A stretch of DNA of 8,466 nt from an uncultured Spirochaetaceae bacterium (GTDB lineage Bacteria; Spirochaetota; Spirochaetia; Treponematales; UBA12059), in contig CALKWG010000212.1 in assembly GCA_938004315.1 (NCBI GenBank), forward strand, positions 1-8,466, read 5' to 3'. Made by a program: the position numbers and the translations under genes. The notes below the pieces were generated by a model. The model saw nothing but the letters and a program-made list of their open reading frames with translations. It searched no databases and had not been told where the DNA came from. This document shows, piece by piece, positions 1 to 6,430 of the stretch. Within the stretch, counting starts at the first letter, position 1. Every line of letters starts with the position of its first letter.

Positions 1-50
1 TACGAGATCGTATTCGGTGACTGGAGTTCAGACGTTTGCTCTTCCGATCT
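1..50. other. Illumina P7/i7 adapter (artificial sequence)
   Basis: This is library adapter, not genome. Bases 1-8 are the end of the P7 flow-cell sequence, 9-16 are an 8-base index (CGTATTCG), and 17-50 match the TruSeq read-2 adapter ending in CTCTTCCGATCT. There is one mismatch, T instead of G at position 36. The same adapter and index occur inverted at 8420-8466. Genomic sequence begins at 51, so the gene on the minus strand here is cut by the contig edge. Confidence 0.98.
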
Positions 51-287
51 ATCAAAGATGAACAGGCGGTTGATCTGCGAACCGCCGACGTACTTTTGGA
101 AAGCCCTGGCTTGAATCTCTCGGACCTCTCCCGCTCGAGAGATCAACTGTACCTTAAAACTACCCTGGATATTCGGGACGCCGAGGGTCTTGTCGAAGTT
201 GTTTAAAATCTGCTCTACGGTCACGCCGTCGGCATAGAGCGCGGCGGCGGCGAGCAGAAGTAAAGCGAGGCTGATCATTTTACGCAT
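51..287 (-). CDS. LolA-like outer-membrane lipoprotein-sorting family protein, N-terminal fragment
   Basis: The first 79 codons are present and the rest is lost at the contig edge. The product begins MRKMISLALLLLAAAALYAD, a typical signal peptide: a basic start, a Leu/Ala-rich core of about 14 residues, and a likely cleavage after the YA at 18-19. The mature part opens VTVEQILNNFDKTLG and continues into alternating beta-strand-like sequence. This is the pattern of periplasmic LolA-like proteins such as the treponemal TP_0789 family, which are thought to carry lipids or lipoproteins across the periplasm. Family assignment is from recognition of the N-terminus only. The ATG overlaps the last 8 nt of the upstream transporter gene. 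A strong SD (AAGGAG, on the complement of 294-299, 6 nt spacer) lies inside that gene, so the two are almost certainly co-transcribed and translationally coupled. Confidence 0.8.
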
Positions 288-2484
288 CGATTTCTCCTTG
301 TTTCGGGGCGTTTATCCTTCCGGGAAGGACCAAGAGCGGTAAAAGGTAGAGGCTTAAAAAGAAGGCGAGGATCAGCGAGGTAAAGAGGAGGAAACCCAAG
401 TTGCGGGCGCCTTGGAACGACGAGATGAACAGGGCCGAGAACGAAACCAATGAGGTTATGAAGCTCAAGAAAATCGGCACGCCGCTGTAGCCCAGGATCT
501 GCGCGAAGCCTTCCTCCAGGCTGCGTATCGACGGCAGCTTCTCGAGCGCGGTCAGGGTGTGGATGCTGTAATCCACGACGAGGCCCGTGGTGATCGATAC
601 GAAGATGATGGAGAACGCGTCGATCGAGATGCCTAAGGAGCTTACGAGCCCGAAGGAGACGAGCATGCTGATGGCGCTGGGCACGAGGCTGAAGAACGCC
701 AGCTTAGGCTTGCGGTAATACAATAATACCGTAAGGAAGATGAGGGCCCCGCCGCCTAAGAACGAGAGGAGCCAATTCTGGCTGAGGTTCCGCCGCTCGC
801 GCTCCAGTTGGGCGACGGTTCCGTGCACCTCTAAGGACCAGGCCTCGGGCAGGCCGGCGCGGATTTCGTCTACGAGCGCGTAGAAGCGGCGGAGGTCTTC
901 ATAGTTGCGGTAGTAGGCCAGGCCTTTAATCGAGAGCACGCGGTAGGAGTTGTCGAGCATCGACTCATATTCTAAGGGCTCGACGCCGGACGAGTAATAG
1001 AGCAGATACTGCTCGATCAGGGCGTCGTAGATGTCGTCGAACTCGTCGCCGTGGACGAAGCTATCCTCGTCGCCCATGAAATACAGGTGAATGCGCTTCA
1101 AAACGCTCAGGACGGAGAAGGCGTAGCCGATATCCTCCCTCTCGAAGGCGGCGTGTATATCGTCGAGCTCGGCCATGGTTTCCTTACGGAGGATGCCGAG
1201 CTTCTCGCCGGTATCGATCTCTATGAAGAAAGGCAGGGTGCCGTAGAAGCGCTCGTTGATGCGCGCGTCGGCGCGCTTGACGGTAGTGGAGGAAGGCAGC
1301 TGCTCGATGGGGTAGGGCTCGATCGTAATCTTCCTGAGTTGGAAGCCGCCCCAGATGGTCGCCGCGACTATGGCCAACACGAGCAGGGTACGATGCCCCG
1401 CGATCTTCGCGAAGAGCCTGGCCTGGGCCTTCCTGAACGCGGGGAGGAGCTCCCGATCGGGCGCGGTATAGCTACCGTAATCGAGCCAGAAGAAGAGGCC
1501 GATCCAGGCGAGCGCCACCGCGACGGCGATGAGGAGGCCTATCTGCAGGTGGCCGGAGCTGCCGATGAGGCTCAAGGATAGGAACCCCGTGATCGTCGAT
1601 ATGGCCGTGAGGCTTAGGGGGAACATCAGAGACTTTCTGAGCCCCAGTCGCTCGTCGAGCTTGTCCACGTGGAAGTGATGATAGAAGTAATGGATGGCGT
1701 AGTCGCTTAAGAGGCCCAGGCTGAACACCGGCACGAGGAGCAGCATGGGGCTGTCGGGTATGCCTACGAAGCGGACGGCGCTATAGGCGGCCGCGGTCGA
1801 GATCGCGATCAGCAGCACGGAGGCCAGCATGGCTTTCAAACTACGGAAGAGCATGAAGACGCCCACGACCATAGCGATTAGCAGGGGGAAAAGAAGGACC
1901 AGGTCCTTGGTGATCAGGCGTTCGGTCTCGGCGATGATCGGCCCCTGCCCCGTGAACTCGAAGGGCAGGGACGCCTCCCAGCGCTCCTGCACGGCGCGCA
2001 TGCCGTTGAAGATGTCGATGGAGGGCGTCTTGTTCCCGAAGTACACATAGAAGAGCAGGGTGCCGAGCCTGCCGTCTACGTAAGGAGCGAGCTCGGGGAA
2101 CGCAGGCAGGTCGGCCGCGAGCTCCCTTAGGTACGGCTCGGTGACTGAGCTCTGATCGGCCGGTATCGCCTTGCTGACGATGATATCCTCGCCCGCGGCG
2201 ATCACCCTGGTCGCGGTTAAGATGGATTCCACCCGTGAGACGCTCGCCAGGCCGGATAGGTCGTCTTGGAAGCGCCTAAGCGTCGCGATATCGCCGGGGG
2301 AGAGGAACGAGAGGCCGGCGGCCTCGAGATCGACCACCGCGATGGCGACGTTACGCTGCGGCACCATAAGCTGTCCGGCTTTTTCGGCGACGGCCGGCGC
2401 CGTGGGTTCGGAGGAGCTTAAGGGATTAAGGAAAAAAACGACGCTTAATCCGAGAGCCAGTATCGGGAACATTATTCGTTTCAT
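280..2484 (-). CDS. RND superfamily transporter, MMPL type
   Basis: The product is a 734-residue inner-membrane exporter with the classic duplicated RND/MMPL plan. TM1 is at about 4-20, followed by a large periplasmic loop (21-192) and a five-helix bundle at about 194-335. TM7 is at about 366-382, with a second periplasmic loop (383-570) and a second bundle at about 572-721. The repeated TM4 and TM10 motifs are visible as GLLSDYAIH (257-265) and GLVVDYSIH (634-642). D261 and D638 are at the position of the proton-relay acid. Such proteins use the proton gradient to move lipids or other hydrophobic cargo; the substrate cannot be read here. The LolA-like partner directly downstream suggests delivery of a lipid or lipoprotein to the outer membrane. 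An in-frame TGA 9 nt upstream fixes the start near this ATG, although M5 is possible. No SD is visible, and a -10 box lies 8 nt upstream. Confidence 0.93.
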   Translation of the reverse strand: MKRIMFPILALGLSVVFFLNPLSSSEPTAPAVAEKAGQLMVPQRNVAIAVVDLEAAGLSFLSPGDIATLRRFQDDLSGLASVSRVESILTATRVIAAGEDIIVSKAIPADQSSVTEPYLRELAADLPAFPELAPYVDGRLGTLLFYVYFGNKTPSIDIFNGMRAVQERWEASLPFEFTGQGPIIAETERLITKDLVLLFPLLIAMVVGVFMLFRSLKAMLASVLLIAISTAAAYSAVRFVGIPDSPMLLLVPVFSLGLLSDYAIHYFYHHFHVDKLDERLGLRKSLMFPLSLTAISTITGFLSLSLIGSSGHLQIGLLIAVAVALAWIGLFFWLDYGSYTAPDRELLPAFRKAQARLFAKIAGHRTLLVLAIVAATIWGGFQLRKITIEPYPIEQLPSSTTVKRADARINERFYGTLPFFIEIDTGEKLGILRKETMAELDDIHAAFEREDIGYAFSVLSVLKRIHLYFMGDEDSFVHGDEFDDIYDALIEQYLLYYSSGVEPLEYESMLDNSYRVLSIKGLAYYRNYEDLRRFYALVDEIRAGLPEAWSLEVHGTVAQLERERRNLSQNWLLSFLGGGALIFLTVLLYYRKPKLAFFSLVPSAISMLVSFGLVSSLGISIDAFSIIFVSITTGLVVDYSIHTLTALEKLPSIRSLEEGFAQILGYSGVPIFLSFITSLVSFSALFISSFQGARNLGFLLFTSLILAFFLSLYLLPLLVLPGRINAPKQGEIDA

Positions 2485-2492
2485 CGCCGATG

Positions 2493-2522
2493 ATCATAGT
2501 CCGGGGCGAGCGCGGCGCGCAA
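2493..2522 (-). promoter_or_regulatory. Candidate sigma70-like promoter of the MMPL gene, leaderless
   Basis: On the minus strand, a -10 box TATGAT (2493-2498, 5/6 to consensus) lies 18 nt from a weak -35 TTGCGC (2517-2522, 3/6). Only 8 nt separate the -10 from the ATG at 2484. A normal start site about 7 nt past the -10 would put the mRNA 5' end within 1-3 nt of the ATG, which fits the absence of an SD. This is inference from sequence only. Confidence 0.5.
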
Positions 2523-2583
2523 GCCGAGCCGCTATGGAACCGGGCTCGCCGTATGAGTAATCCGATAGATCAAGCGGTTTTCG

Positions 2584-2613
2584 TTGACCGCCCCGCCGTA
2601 ATGGCCATACAAT
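2584..2613 (+). promoter_or_regulatory. Sigma70-like promoter of the DUF819-acyltransferase-GNAT operon, probably leaderless
   Basis: The -35 TTGACC (2584-2589, 5/6) and -10 TACAAT (2608-2613, 5/6) are separated by 18 nt. This is one of the best promoter matches in the window. The -10 ends 9 nt before the ATG at 2623, so transcription would start at about 2619-2621 with essentially no 5' untranslated region. No SD precedes the ATG (the sequence is GGCCCCCT). Confidence 0.6.
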
Positions 2614-2622
2614 AGGCCCCCT

Positions 2623-3801
2623 ATGGCTACCATCGCATTCGCGCTCTTGGCCTTCGCCGTACCCGCCCTGACCCAATTGGCCCGCGACCGGGTTCGCACC
2701 CTGTCGTTCCTGAACCCGCTCCTGGCCTCCTACGCCCTGGGTATAGCGCTGGGCAACACGCTGCTCCGCGGCCAGGCGGCCTTCCAGGCCTTCGACCTGG
2801 TAACGACGGTGACCGTGGGCCTTTCTATTCCGCTCCTCCTCTTTACCCTGGACGTCCGCTCCTGGGGGAAGGTCGCCGGCCGGATGATGCTCGGCATAGC
2901 CTTGGCCTGCGTCGCCGTCGTAATCGCCTTAGCCGCCGGCGCCGCGATCTTTCCGGCCTTCCTACCCGACTACCCTAAGCTCGCCGGCCTCCTCGTCGGC
3001 GTCTATACCGGCGGCACGCCCAACCTAGCCGCCCTGCGCCTGGCCCTCCGGGTAAACAACGACCTCTACCTGGCCGTGCACGCGGCCGACGTCGCGATCG
3101 GGGCGCTCTACATCCTCTTCTTCATAGGCCCGGCCAAGAAGGTCTTCGGCCTCATCCTGAAGCCCGCCGAACCCTCCGCGTCCGAGGCGGCCGCGGGCCG
3201 CCCGGGGCAGGAGCTCTATGACGAAGTCGCCCATAAGCGCTTCCCCTTCATCGGGGAGGTCCTCCGCGCCTCCCGCCTAGGCGCCTTAGGCCTTAACGTC
3301 GTCCTGGCCGTCGCCTGCGTCGGCCTCGCCTTCGGCCTGAGCCTCCTCGCGCCCGAGGCCTCGCGGACCATGATCCTGATCCTGGCCTTGACCAGCGCCG
3401 CCGTCGCCTTGAGCTTCGTCCGCCGCGTGCGCGAGGCGTCCGGCAGCTTCGAATTAGGCGAGTACCTCATCCTGGTCTTCTGCTTCGCCGCCGGCGCCAT
3501 GGGCGACGTCCGCCGGGTGCTCGAGGCCGGACCCGCGATCCTCGCCCTGGTCGCCTACGCCGTCGTCGCCTCGGTCGCCCTGCACGCGCTCCTGTGCCGC
3601 CTCTTCGGCCTCGACCGCGATACCATGATGATAGCCTCGACCGCCGCCGTCTGCTCACCGCCCTTCGTGGGCATCGTGGCCGGCGCCCTGGGGAACCGTA
3701 GGCTCATCGCCCCCGGCATCGCGGCGGGCTTGGCCGGCTACGCGCTGGGGAACTATCTCGGCATCCTGACCTACCAGATCTTAAGCGCGGCCTTGGGCTA
3801 A
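2623..3801 (+). CDS. DUF819 family integral membrane protein (YjcL-like)
   Basis: The product has 392 residues and is very hydrophobic, with roughly ten or more predicted membrane segments from residue 3 to the end. A hydrophilic cytoplasm-like linker lies at about 178-215. Family signatures are GVYTGGTPNLAAL (126-138) in the N-terminal half, FELGEYLILVFCFAAGAMGD (276-295), and the C-terminal SPPFVGIVAGALGNRRLIAPG followed by GYALGNYLG (372-380). These match the DUF819 family as I know it. It resembles secondary transporters, but no substrate has been firmly established as far as I know. The length is typical and the gene looks intact. It is the first gene of a plus-strand operon, with the acyltransferase starting 3 nt after its stop. 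It has no SD and probably starts on a leaderless mRNA. Confidence 0.88.
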   Translation: MATIAFALLAFAVPALTQLARDRVRTLSFLNPLLASYALGIALGNTLLRGQAAFQAFDLVTTVTVGLSIPLLLFTLDVRSWGKVAGRMMLGIALACVAVVIALAAGAAIFPAFLPDYPKLAGLLVGVYTGGTPNLAALRLALRVNNDLYLAVHAADVAIGALYILFFIGPAKKVFGLILKPAEPSASEAAAGRPGQELYDEVAHKRFPFIGEVLRASRLGALGLNVVLAVACVGLAFGLSLLAPEASRTMILILALTSAAVALSFVRRVREASGSFELGEYLILVFCFAAGAMGDVRRVLEAGPAILALVAYAVVASVALHALLCRLFGLDRDTMMIASTAAVCSPPFVGIVAGALGNRRLIAPGIAAGLAGYALGNYLGILTYQILSAALG

Positions 3802-3804
3802 GGC

Positions 3805-4950
3805 ATGGCCAAGCTCTTCGCCGACCGTAGCTCCGACCTAGCCCTCCGCGCCTTAAGGCCCTTCGTCGAATCTTGGATGCGGAAGGTCGCCTCGCGCGCG
3901 GACTGCGTCGGGCCGGGCGTCGACTTTAAGCGTGATAAACCGTTCCTCCTCCTAGCGAACCACAGTTTCGCCATGGACGTGGTGCAGGTGCCTTTACCCT
4001 TCGCGATCACGCCCCACATCGTGGCCAGCCGCGACCTCTTCGTCAGCCCGGCCCTGCGCTTCGTCCTGACCTTCGTCGCGCGCTGCATCATGGCCACCAA
4101 GGGCGGCGGCGACCTCCGTACCGTCGCCGGCATCCGCGCCGCCGTCGCTTCGGGCTACCCCGTGCTCCTTTTCCCCGAGGGCGATATCTCCTTCTTTGGC
4201 CAAAGCGCGCCGCTACCTAAGTCGGCCGCCGCCTTGGCCCGCTCCTTGGGCCTGGACGTGATCACCTGCCGGGTAGCCGGCGGCTACTTAAGCTTGCCCC
4301 GCTGGGCCAAATCCCCGCGCGAAGGCCGGCGCATAGAGCTCTGCTACGAGCTGGCCTTGCGCGGCGACGAGATCGGCGGCATGGGCCTACCCGAAATACA
4401 TGAGGCCCTCGCCTCCCGGCTGTCGCACGACGAGTGGGCCTTCCAAAAGCGCGCCATGATAGCGCGTCCGAGCCGGGCCCCGGCCGAGGGGCTCGAGGAT
4501 ATACTCTACGTCTGCCCCGACTGCCACGGCATCCTTAGCATGCGCGCGTCCGGGGCTCGGCTCTATTGCTCTCGCTGCGGCGCTGACGGCAGGCTCGACG
4601 ACTACGGATTCTTAGAAGGCTGGCCCTTCAGGACCCTGGCCGAATGGGACGCCTTCCAACGCTGCTACGACGACGAACTCCGTGCCTCGAGCTTCGAGAC
4701 CGGCGGCGAACTATGGATCCATGACTACGCGAAGCTTACACGACGCCGACTCGGGCGGGCGATCGTCCGGTATGGCGCCGGCGAGCTCGATATAGAAGGC
4801 GAGGTACGCCTCGTCGCCGGTCGCGGCGAGCTTCGCGAGCTAGCGCTCACCGGGCGGAGCGACCTAAACTTCGGCCTAGGCGGCGTCGACTACTTCCTAC
4901 GGTTAGACGGCCTGGCCTTGCCGCTCCTACGCGCGCTTGGCGCCGCTTAG
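3805..4950 (+). CDS. PlsC-like lysophospholipid acyltransferase with C-terminal zinc ribbon
   Basis: The product has 381 residues. The N-terminal half (about 40-190) is a glycerolipid acyltransferase domain. The catalytic HX4D motif is ANHSFAMD (H53, D58), and the acceptor-binding FPEG motif is LLFPEGDIS (121-129). These enzymes move an acyl chain to a lysophospholipid or glycerol phosphate at the inner membrane face. After the domain comes a zinc ribbon: CPDC (237-240) and CSRC (255-258), four well-placed cysteines. A C-terminal region of about 120 residues (262-381) follows that I do not recognise. Standard PlsC proteins are about 240 residues, so the extra 150-190 residues set this one apart. 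The last Thr of the usual FPEGT motif is replaced by Asp. It starts 3 nt after the DUF819 stop with only a poor AAGG before the ATG, so it probably relies on coupling. Confidence 0.88.
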   Translation: MAKLFADRSSDLALRALRPFVESWMRKVASRADCVGPGVDFKRDKPFLLLANHSFAMDVVQVPLPFAITPHIVASRDLFVSPALRFVLTFVARCIMATKGGGDLRTVAGIRAAVASGYPVLLFPEGDISFFGQSAPLPKSAAALARSLGLDVITCRVAGGYLSLPRWAKSPREGRRIELCYELALRGDEIGGMGLPEIHEALASRLSHDEWAFQKRAMIARPSRAPAEGLEDILYVCPDCHGILSMRASGARLYCSRCGADGRLDDYGFLEGWPFRTLAEWDAFQRCYDDELRASSFETGGELWIHDYAKLTRRRLGRAIVRYGAGELDIEGEVRLVAGRGELRELALTGRSDLNFGLGGVDYFLRLDGLALPLLRALGAA

Positions 4951-4959
4951 GATAGCCCT

Positions 4960-5607
4960 ATGGTGTATTACACCGACGGACGCGAGGAACGGACCCTCCG
5001 CCGCCGCGGCGTCCGGGCGATGGCCGCCCTGATGGCCGATGCCTTCATGGCGCACGCCAACTGGCGGGCGCTCATCCCCGACGAGGGCCGACGGCGCCGC
5101 GCCCTACGGGCCCTCTTCCGCTTCATGGGCGGCGTGGCCGCCCGCTACGGCCGCGTCGTCGTCGCCCTCGAAGGCAGGCGCGCCGTCGGCTATATTACCT
5201 TCATGGACGAAGCCGACCGCATCCAAGTCTCGCCCCTGCGCGTCGCGCTGTCAGGCGGCCTACCGGCTGCCCTCCGCTTCGCGCTCTGCTTGAAGCCCGC
5301 GGAGCTCGCCGTCATGCGCTCCTTCGGCGACCTCGTGCAGGAGCGTTACCGCGCCCAAGGCGCTGACCCGCTGGGCCTTCACCTCTATACCGCGGCCGTC
5401 GAGCCGGCGAGCCAGGGCAAGGGCGTCATGCGCCGCGCCTTCGCCTATTTCGAGCGGCGTTTCAAGGATCTGGGCTTCAGAGCATACGAGCTTGAGACCA
5501 CCGATCCTGCCAATATCCCCGTCTACCTAGCCTTGGGCATGAAAGCCGCCGACGAAGCGACGCTCCCCGGCGGCCGAGGCCTCTGGTTCTTCAAGAAGGA
5601 GCTGTGA
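4960..5607 (+). CDS. GNAT family N-acetyltransferase
   Basis: The product has 215 residues. The C-terminal part carries the GNAT acetyl-CoA-binding motif A: LYTAAVEP followed by SQGKGVMRRAF (about 142-161), with the QGKG pyrophosphate loop at 152-155. The motif B region then follows as ELETTDPANIPVYLALGMK (177-195), including the N185/Y189 pair typical of the family. The first 140 residues contain an Arg-rich helical stretch (43-54) and the strand VVVALEGRRAVGYITF. The acceptor substrate cannot be read. It is third in the operon, starting 9 nt after the acyltransferase stop, and that stop overlaps a modest AGGA ribosome site (4949-4952, 7 nt spacer). Co-transcription with a lipid acyltransferase hints at an envelope or lipid-linked acceptor, but that is inference. 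It converges with the next gene at only 11 nt, with no visible terminator between them. Confidence 0.9.
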   Translation: MVYYTDGREERTLRRRGVRAMAALMADAFMAHANWRALIPDEGRRRRALRALFRFMGGVAARYGRVVVALEGRRAVGYITFMDEADRIQVSPLRVALSGGLPAALRFALCLKPAELAVMRSFGDLVQERYRAQGADPLGLHLYTAAVEPASQGKGVMRRAFAYFERRFKDLGFRAYELETTDPANIPVYLALGMKAADEATLPGGRGLWFFKKEL

Positions 5608-5618
5608 CGCCCTATGCG

Positions 5619-5960
5619 CTATGACTTCGACTCGATCATCGACCGCCGGTCGACCGCCCTGCGCTCGGCCCGGCTCATGAGCGCTCGCCAACGCTCGCCG
5701 TCGCCTTGGGGATAGAACTGCGAGAAATAAGGGTCGAGCGTGATCAGGTTCAAGAAGGCTAGCGCGTCGTGGGGATAGGAGGCGCGTATGTCCCACATGG
5801 TCACGCCGTAGCGCCCGTCGCCGAGCTCAGACGGCGCTCCAATATCGGCGCCGACGCGAAGGAGCGGGACCAAGGCGAAGGCCGCCGCTACGATCAAGGC
5901 CAGGGCGAGCGCGGCGATGAGAACGGCGCGCTTCTGCCTGGCTTTCTGCGTTTCATCCAT
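5619..5960 (-). CDS. Small membrane-anchored protein, unrecognised
   Basis: The product has 113 residues and I cannot assign a family. A basic N-terminus (MDETQKARQKRA) precedes one strong hydrophobic segment (about 13-35). It could be a membrane anchor, or a signal peptide with no obvious cleavage motif. The exported part contains WDIRASYPHDALAFLNLITL and then DPYFSQFYPQ (about 57-85), rich in aromatics and looking like the opening of a folded domain. It then ends after a charged, Arg-rich tail (WRALMSRAERRAVDRR), so the protein may be a truncated version of something longer. The start is uncertain. The ATG at 5960 sits 7 nt after a TATACT that could be a -10 box. A CTG three codons upstream (complement of 5967-5969) has AGGAGG at a 5 nt spacing. 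Codon use looks like that of its neighbours. Confidence 0.6.
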   Translation of the reverse strand: MDETQKARQKRAVLIAALALALIVAAAFALVPLLRVGADIGAPSELGDGRYGVTMWDIRASYPHDALAFLNLITLDPYFSQFYPQGDGERWRALMSRAERRAVDRRSMIESKS

Positions 5961-5967
5961 GGCCGGC

Positions 5968-5980
5968 AGTATATCCTCCT
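5968..5980 (-). promoter_or_regulatory. Overlapping -10-like box and SD-like site ahead of the 113-residue gene
   Basis: On the minus strand, AGGAGG (5975-5980) is followed by TATACT (5968-5973) and then the ATG at 5960. As a ribosome site, the AGGAGG is 14 nt from the ATG, which is too far, but 5 nt from an in-frame CTG. As a promoter, TATACT is 5/6 to a -10 box and would start RNA next to the ATG, leaving the AGGAGG untranscribed. No good -35 is visible. The two readings exclude each other. Confidence 0.35.
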
Positions 5981-6070
5981 GCGCCGTGCGTCGGCCAGAG
6001 CCGCCTAGGCTTCAGTGCGCGGCGGCGCCGGCTTTCGCAAGGAGAATTTTCGTATAGATGAAATCCCCGA

Positions 6071-6099
6071 TTGCCCCGCGCCTGTATTTCGCGTAGCAT
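6071..6099 (+). promoter_or_regulatory. Weak candidate promoter of the MBL remnant
   Basis: TTGCCC (6071-6076) and TAGCAT (6094-6099) are separated by 17 nt, each 4/6 to the sigma70 consensus. They lie about 20 nt upstream of the AGGAGGG ribosome site at 6118-6124. The position is reasonable but the match is weak. Confidence 0.25.
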
Positions 6100-6128
6100 C
6101 GCTTGCAGAATGTCCCTAGGAGGGTCCC

Positions 6129-6361
6129 TTGTCCTACACGATCGAGCGCATCGACGAGCGCGTGACTATGGTACGCTGCGACCTCATACCCGGCTGCATG
6201 ACCAACTCGTACGTCGTAAACGGCGCTGCCGCCGTCTACTTCATCCTTTGGATCGCTGCCTGACTTTCAAGCCGGAGATCGTGTTATCGGGTCATAACGA
6301 TCCGCGCGGTCCCGAAACGCTCAGGCTCATACGTACGCTCTACCTCGAGGCGGGGCGCTAG
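6129..6361 (+). pseudogene. MBL-fold metallohydrolase remnant with internal out-of-frame deletion
   Basis: An intact ribosome site (AGGAGGG, 6118-6124) precedes a TTG start at 6129. The first frame reads SYTIERIDERVTMVRC and then DLIPGCMTNSYVVNG...AVYFI. This is the opening strands of a metallo-beta-lactamase-fold hydrolase, where the usual continuation is a VLIDTG-like strand. It breaks down after about residue 39 and stops at TGA 6261-6263. From about 6247 a different frame reads LDRCLTFKPEIVLSGHNDPR to the TAG at 6359-6361. This matches the C-terminal end of the same fold, with the late metal-ligand histidine in the SGHNDP motif. The middle, including the HxHxDH metal site, is missing: well over 100 residues, judging from usual family length. 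Both retained ends are well preserved, so the deletion is either recent or an assembly artefact. No active enzyme can be made from this. Confidence 0.75.
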
Positions 6362-6430
6362 GCAAGCGCGGGAGCGTCCGCCCGCCCGCGCCGTTTCGGA
6401 TCACGCTTCGATCGCATAAGGAGACTATAG

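Noticed and set aside
1051..1581. 176-codon plus-strand open frame
   Set aside because: It is antisense to the MMPL gene, whose domains are clear; the frame is a by-product of GC-rich codon use.
6058..6096. 12-codon upstream open frame (ATG at 6058) as a leader peptide
   Set aside because: The AAGGAG at 6039-6044 is 13 nt away, too far, and the weak promoter candidate overlaps it.
6200..6263. Programmed frameshift joining the two MBL frames
   Set aside because: Joining the frames would still lack the whole metal-binding core, and no slippery sequence is visible.
6071..6361. Continuous 96-codon open frame as a real gene
   Set aside because: Only its last third resembles a protein (MBL C-terminus). 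The first part is out of frame with the recognisable MBL N-terminus.
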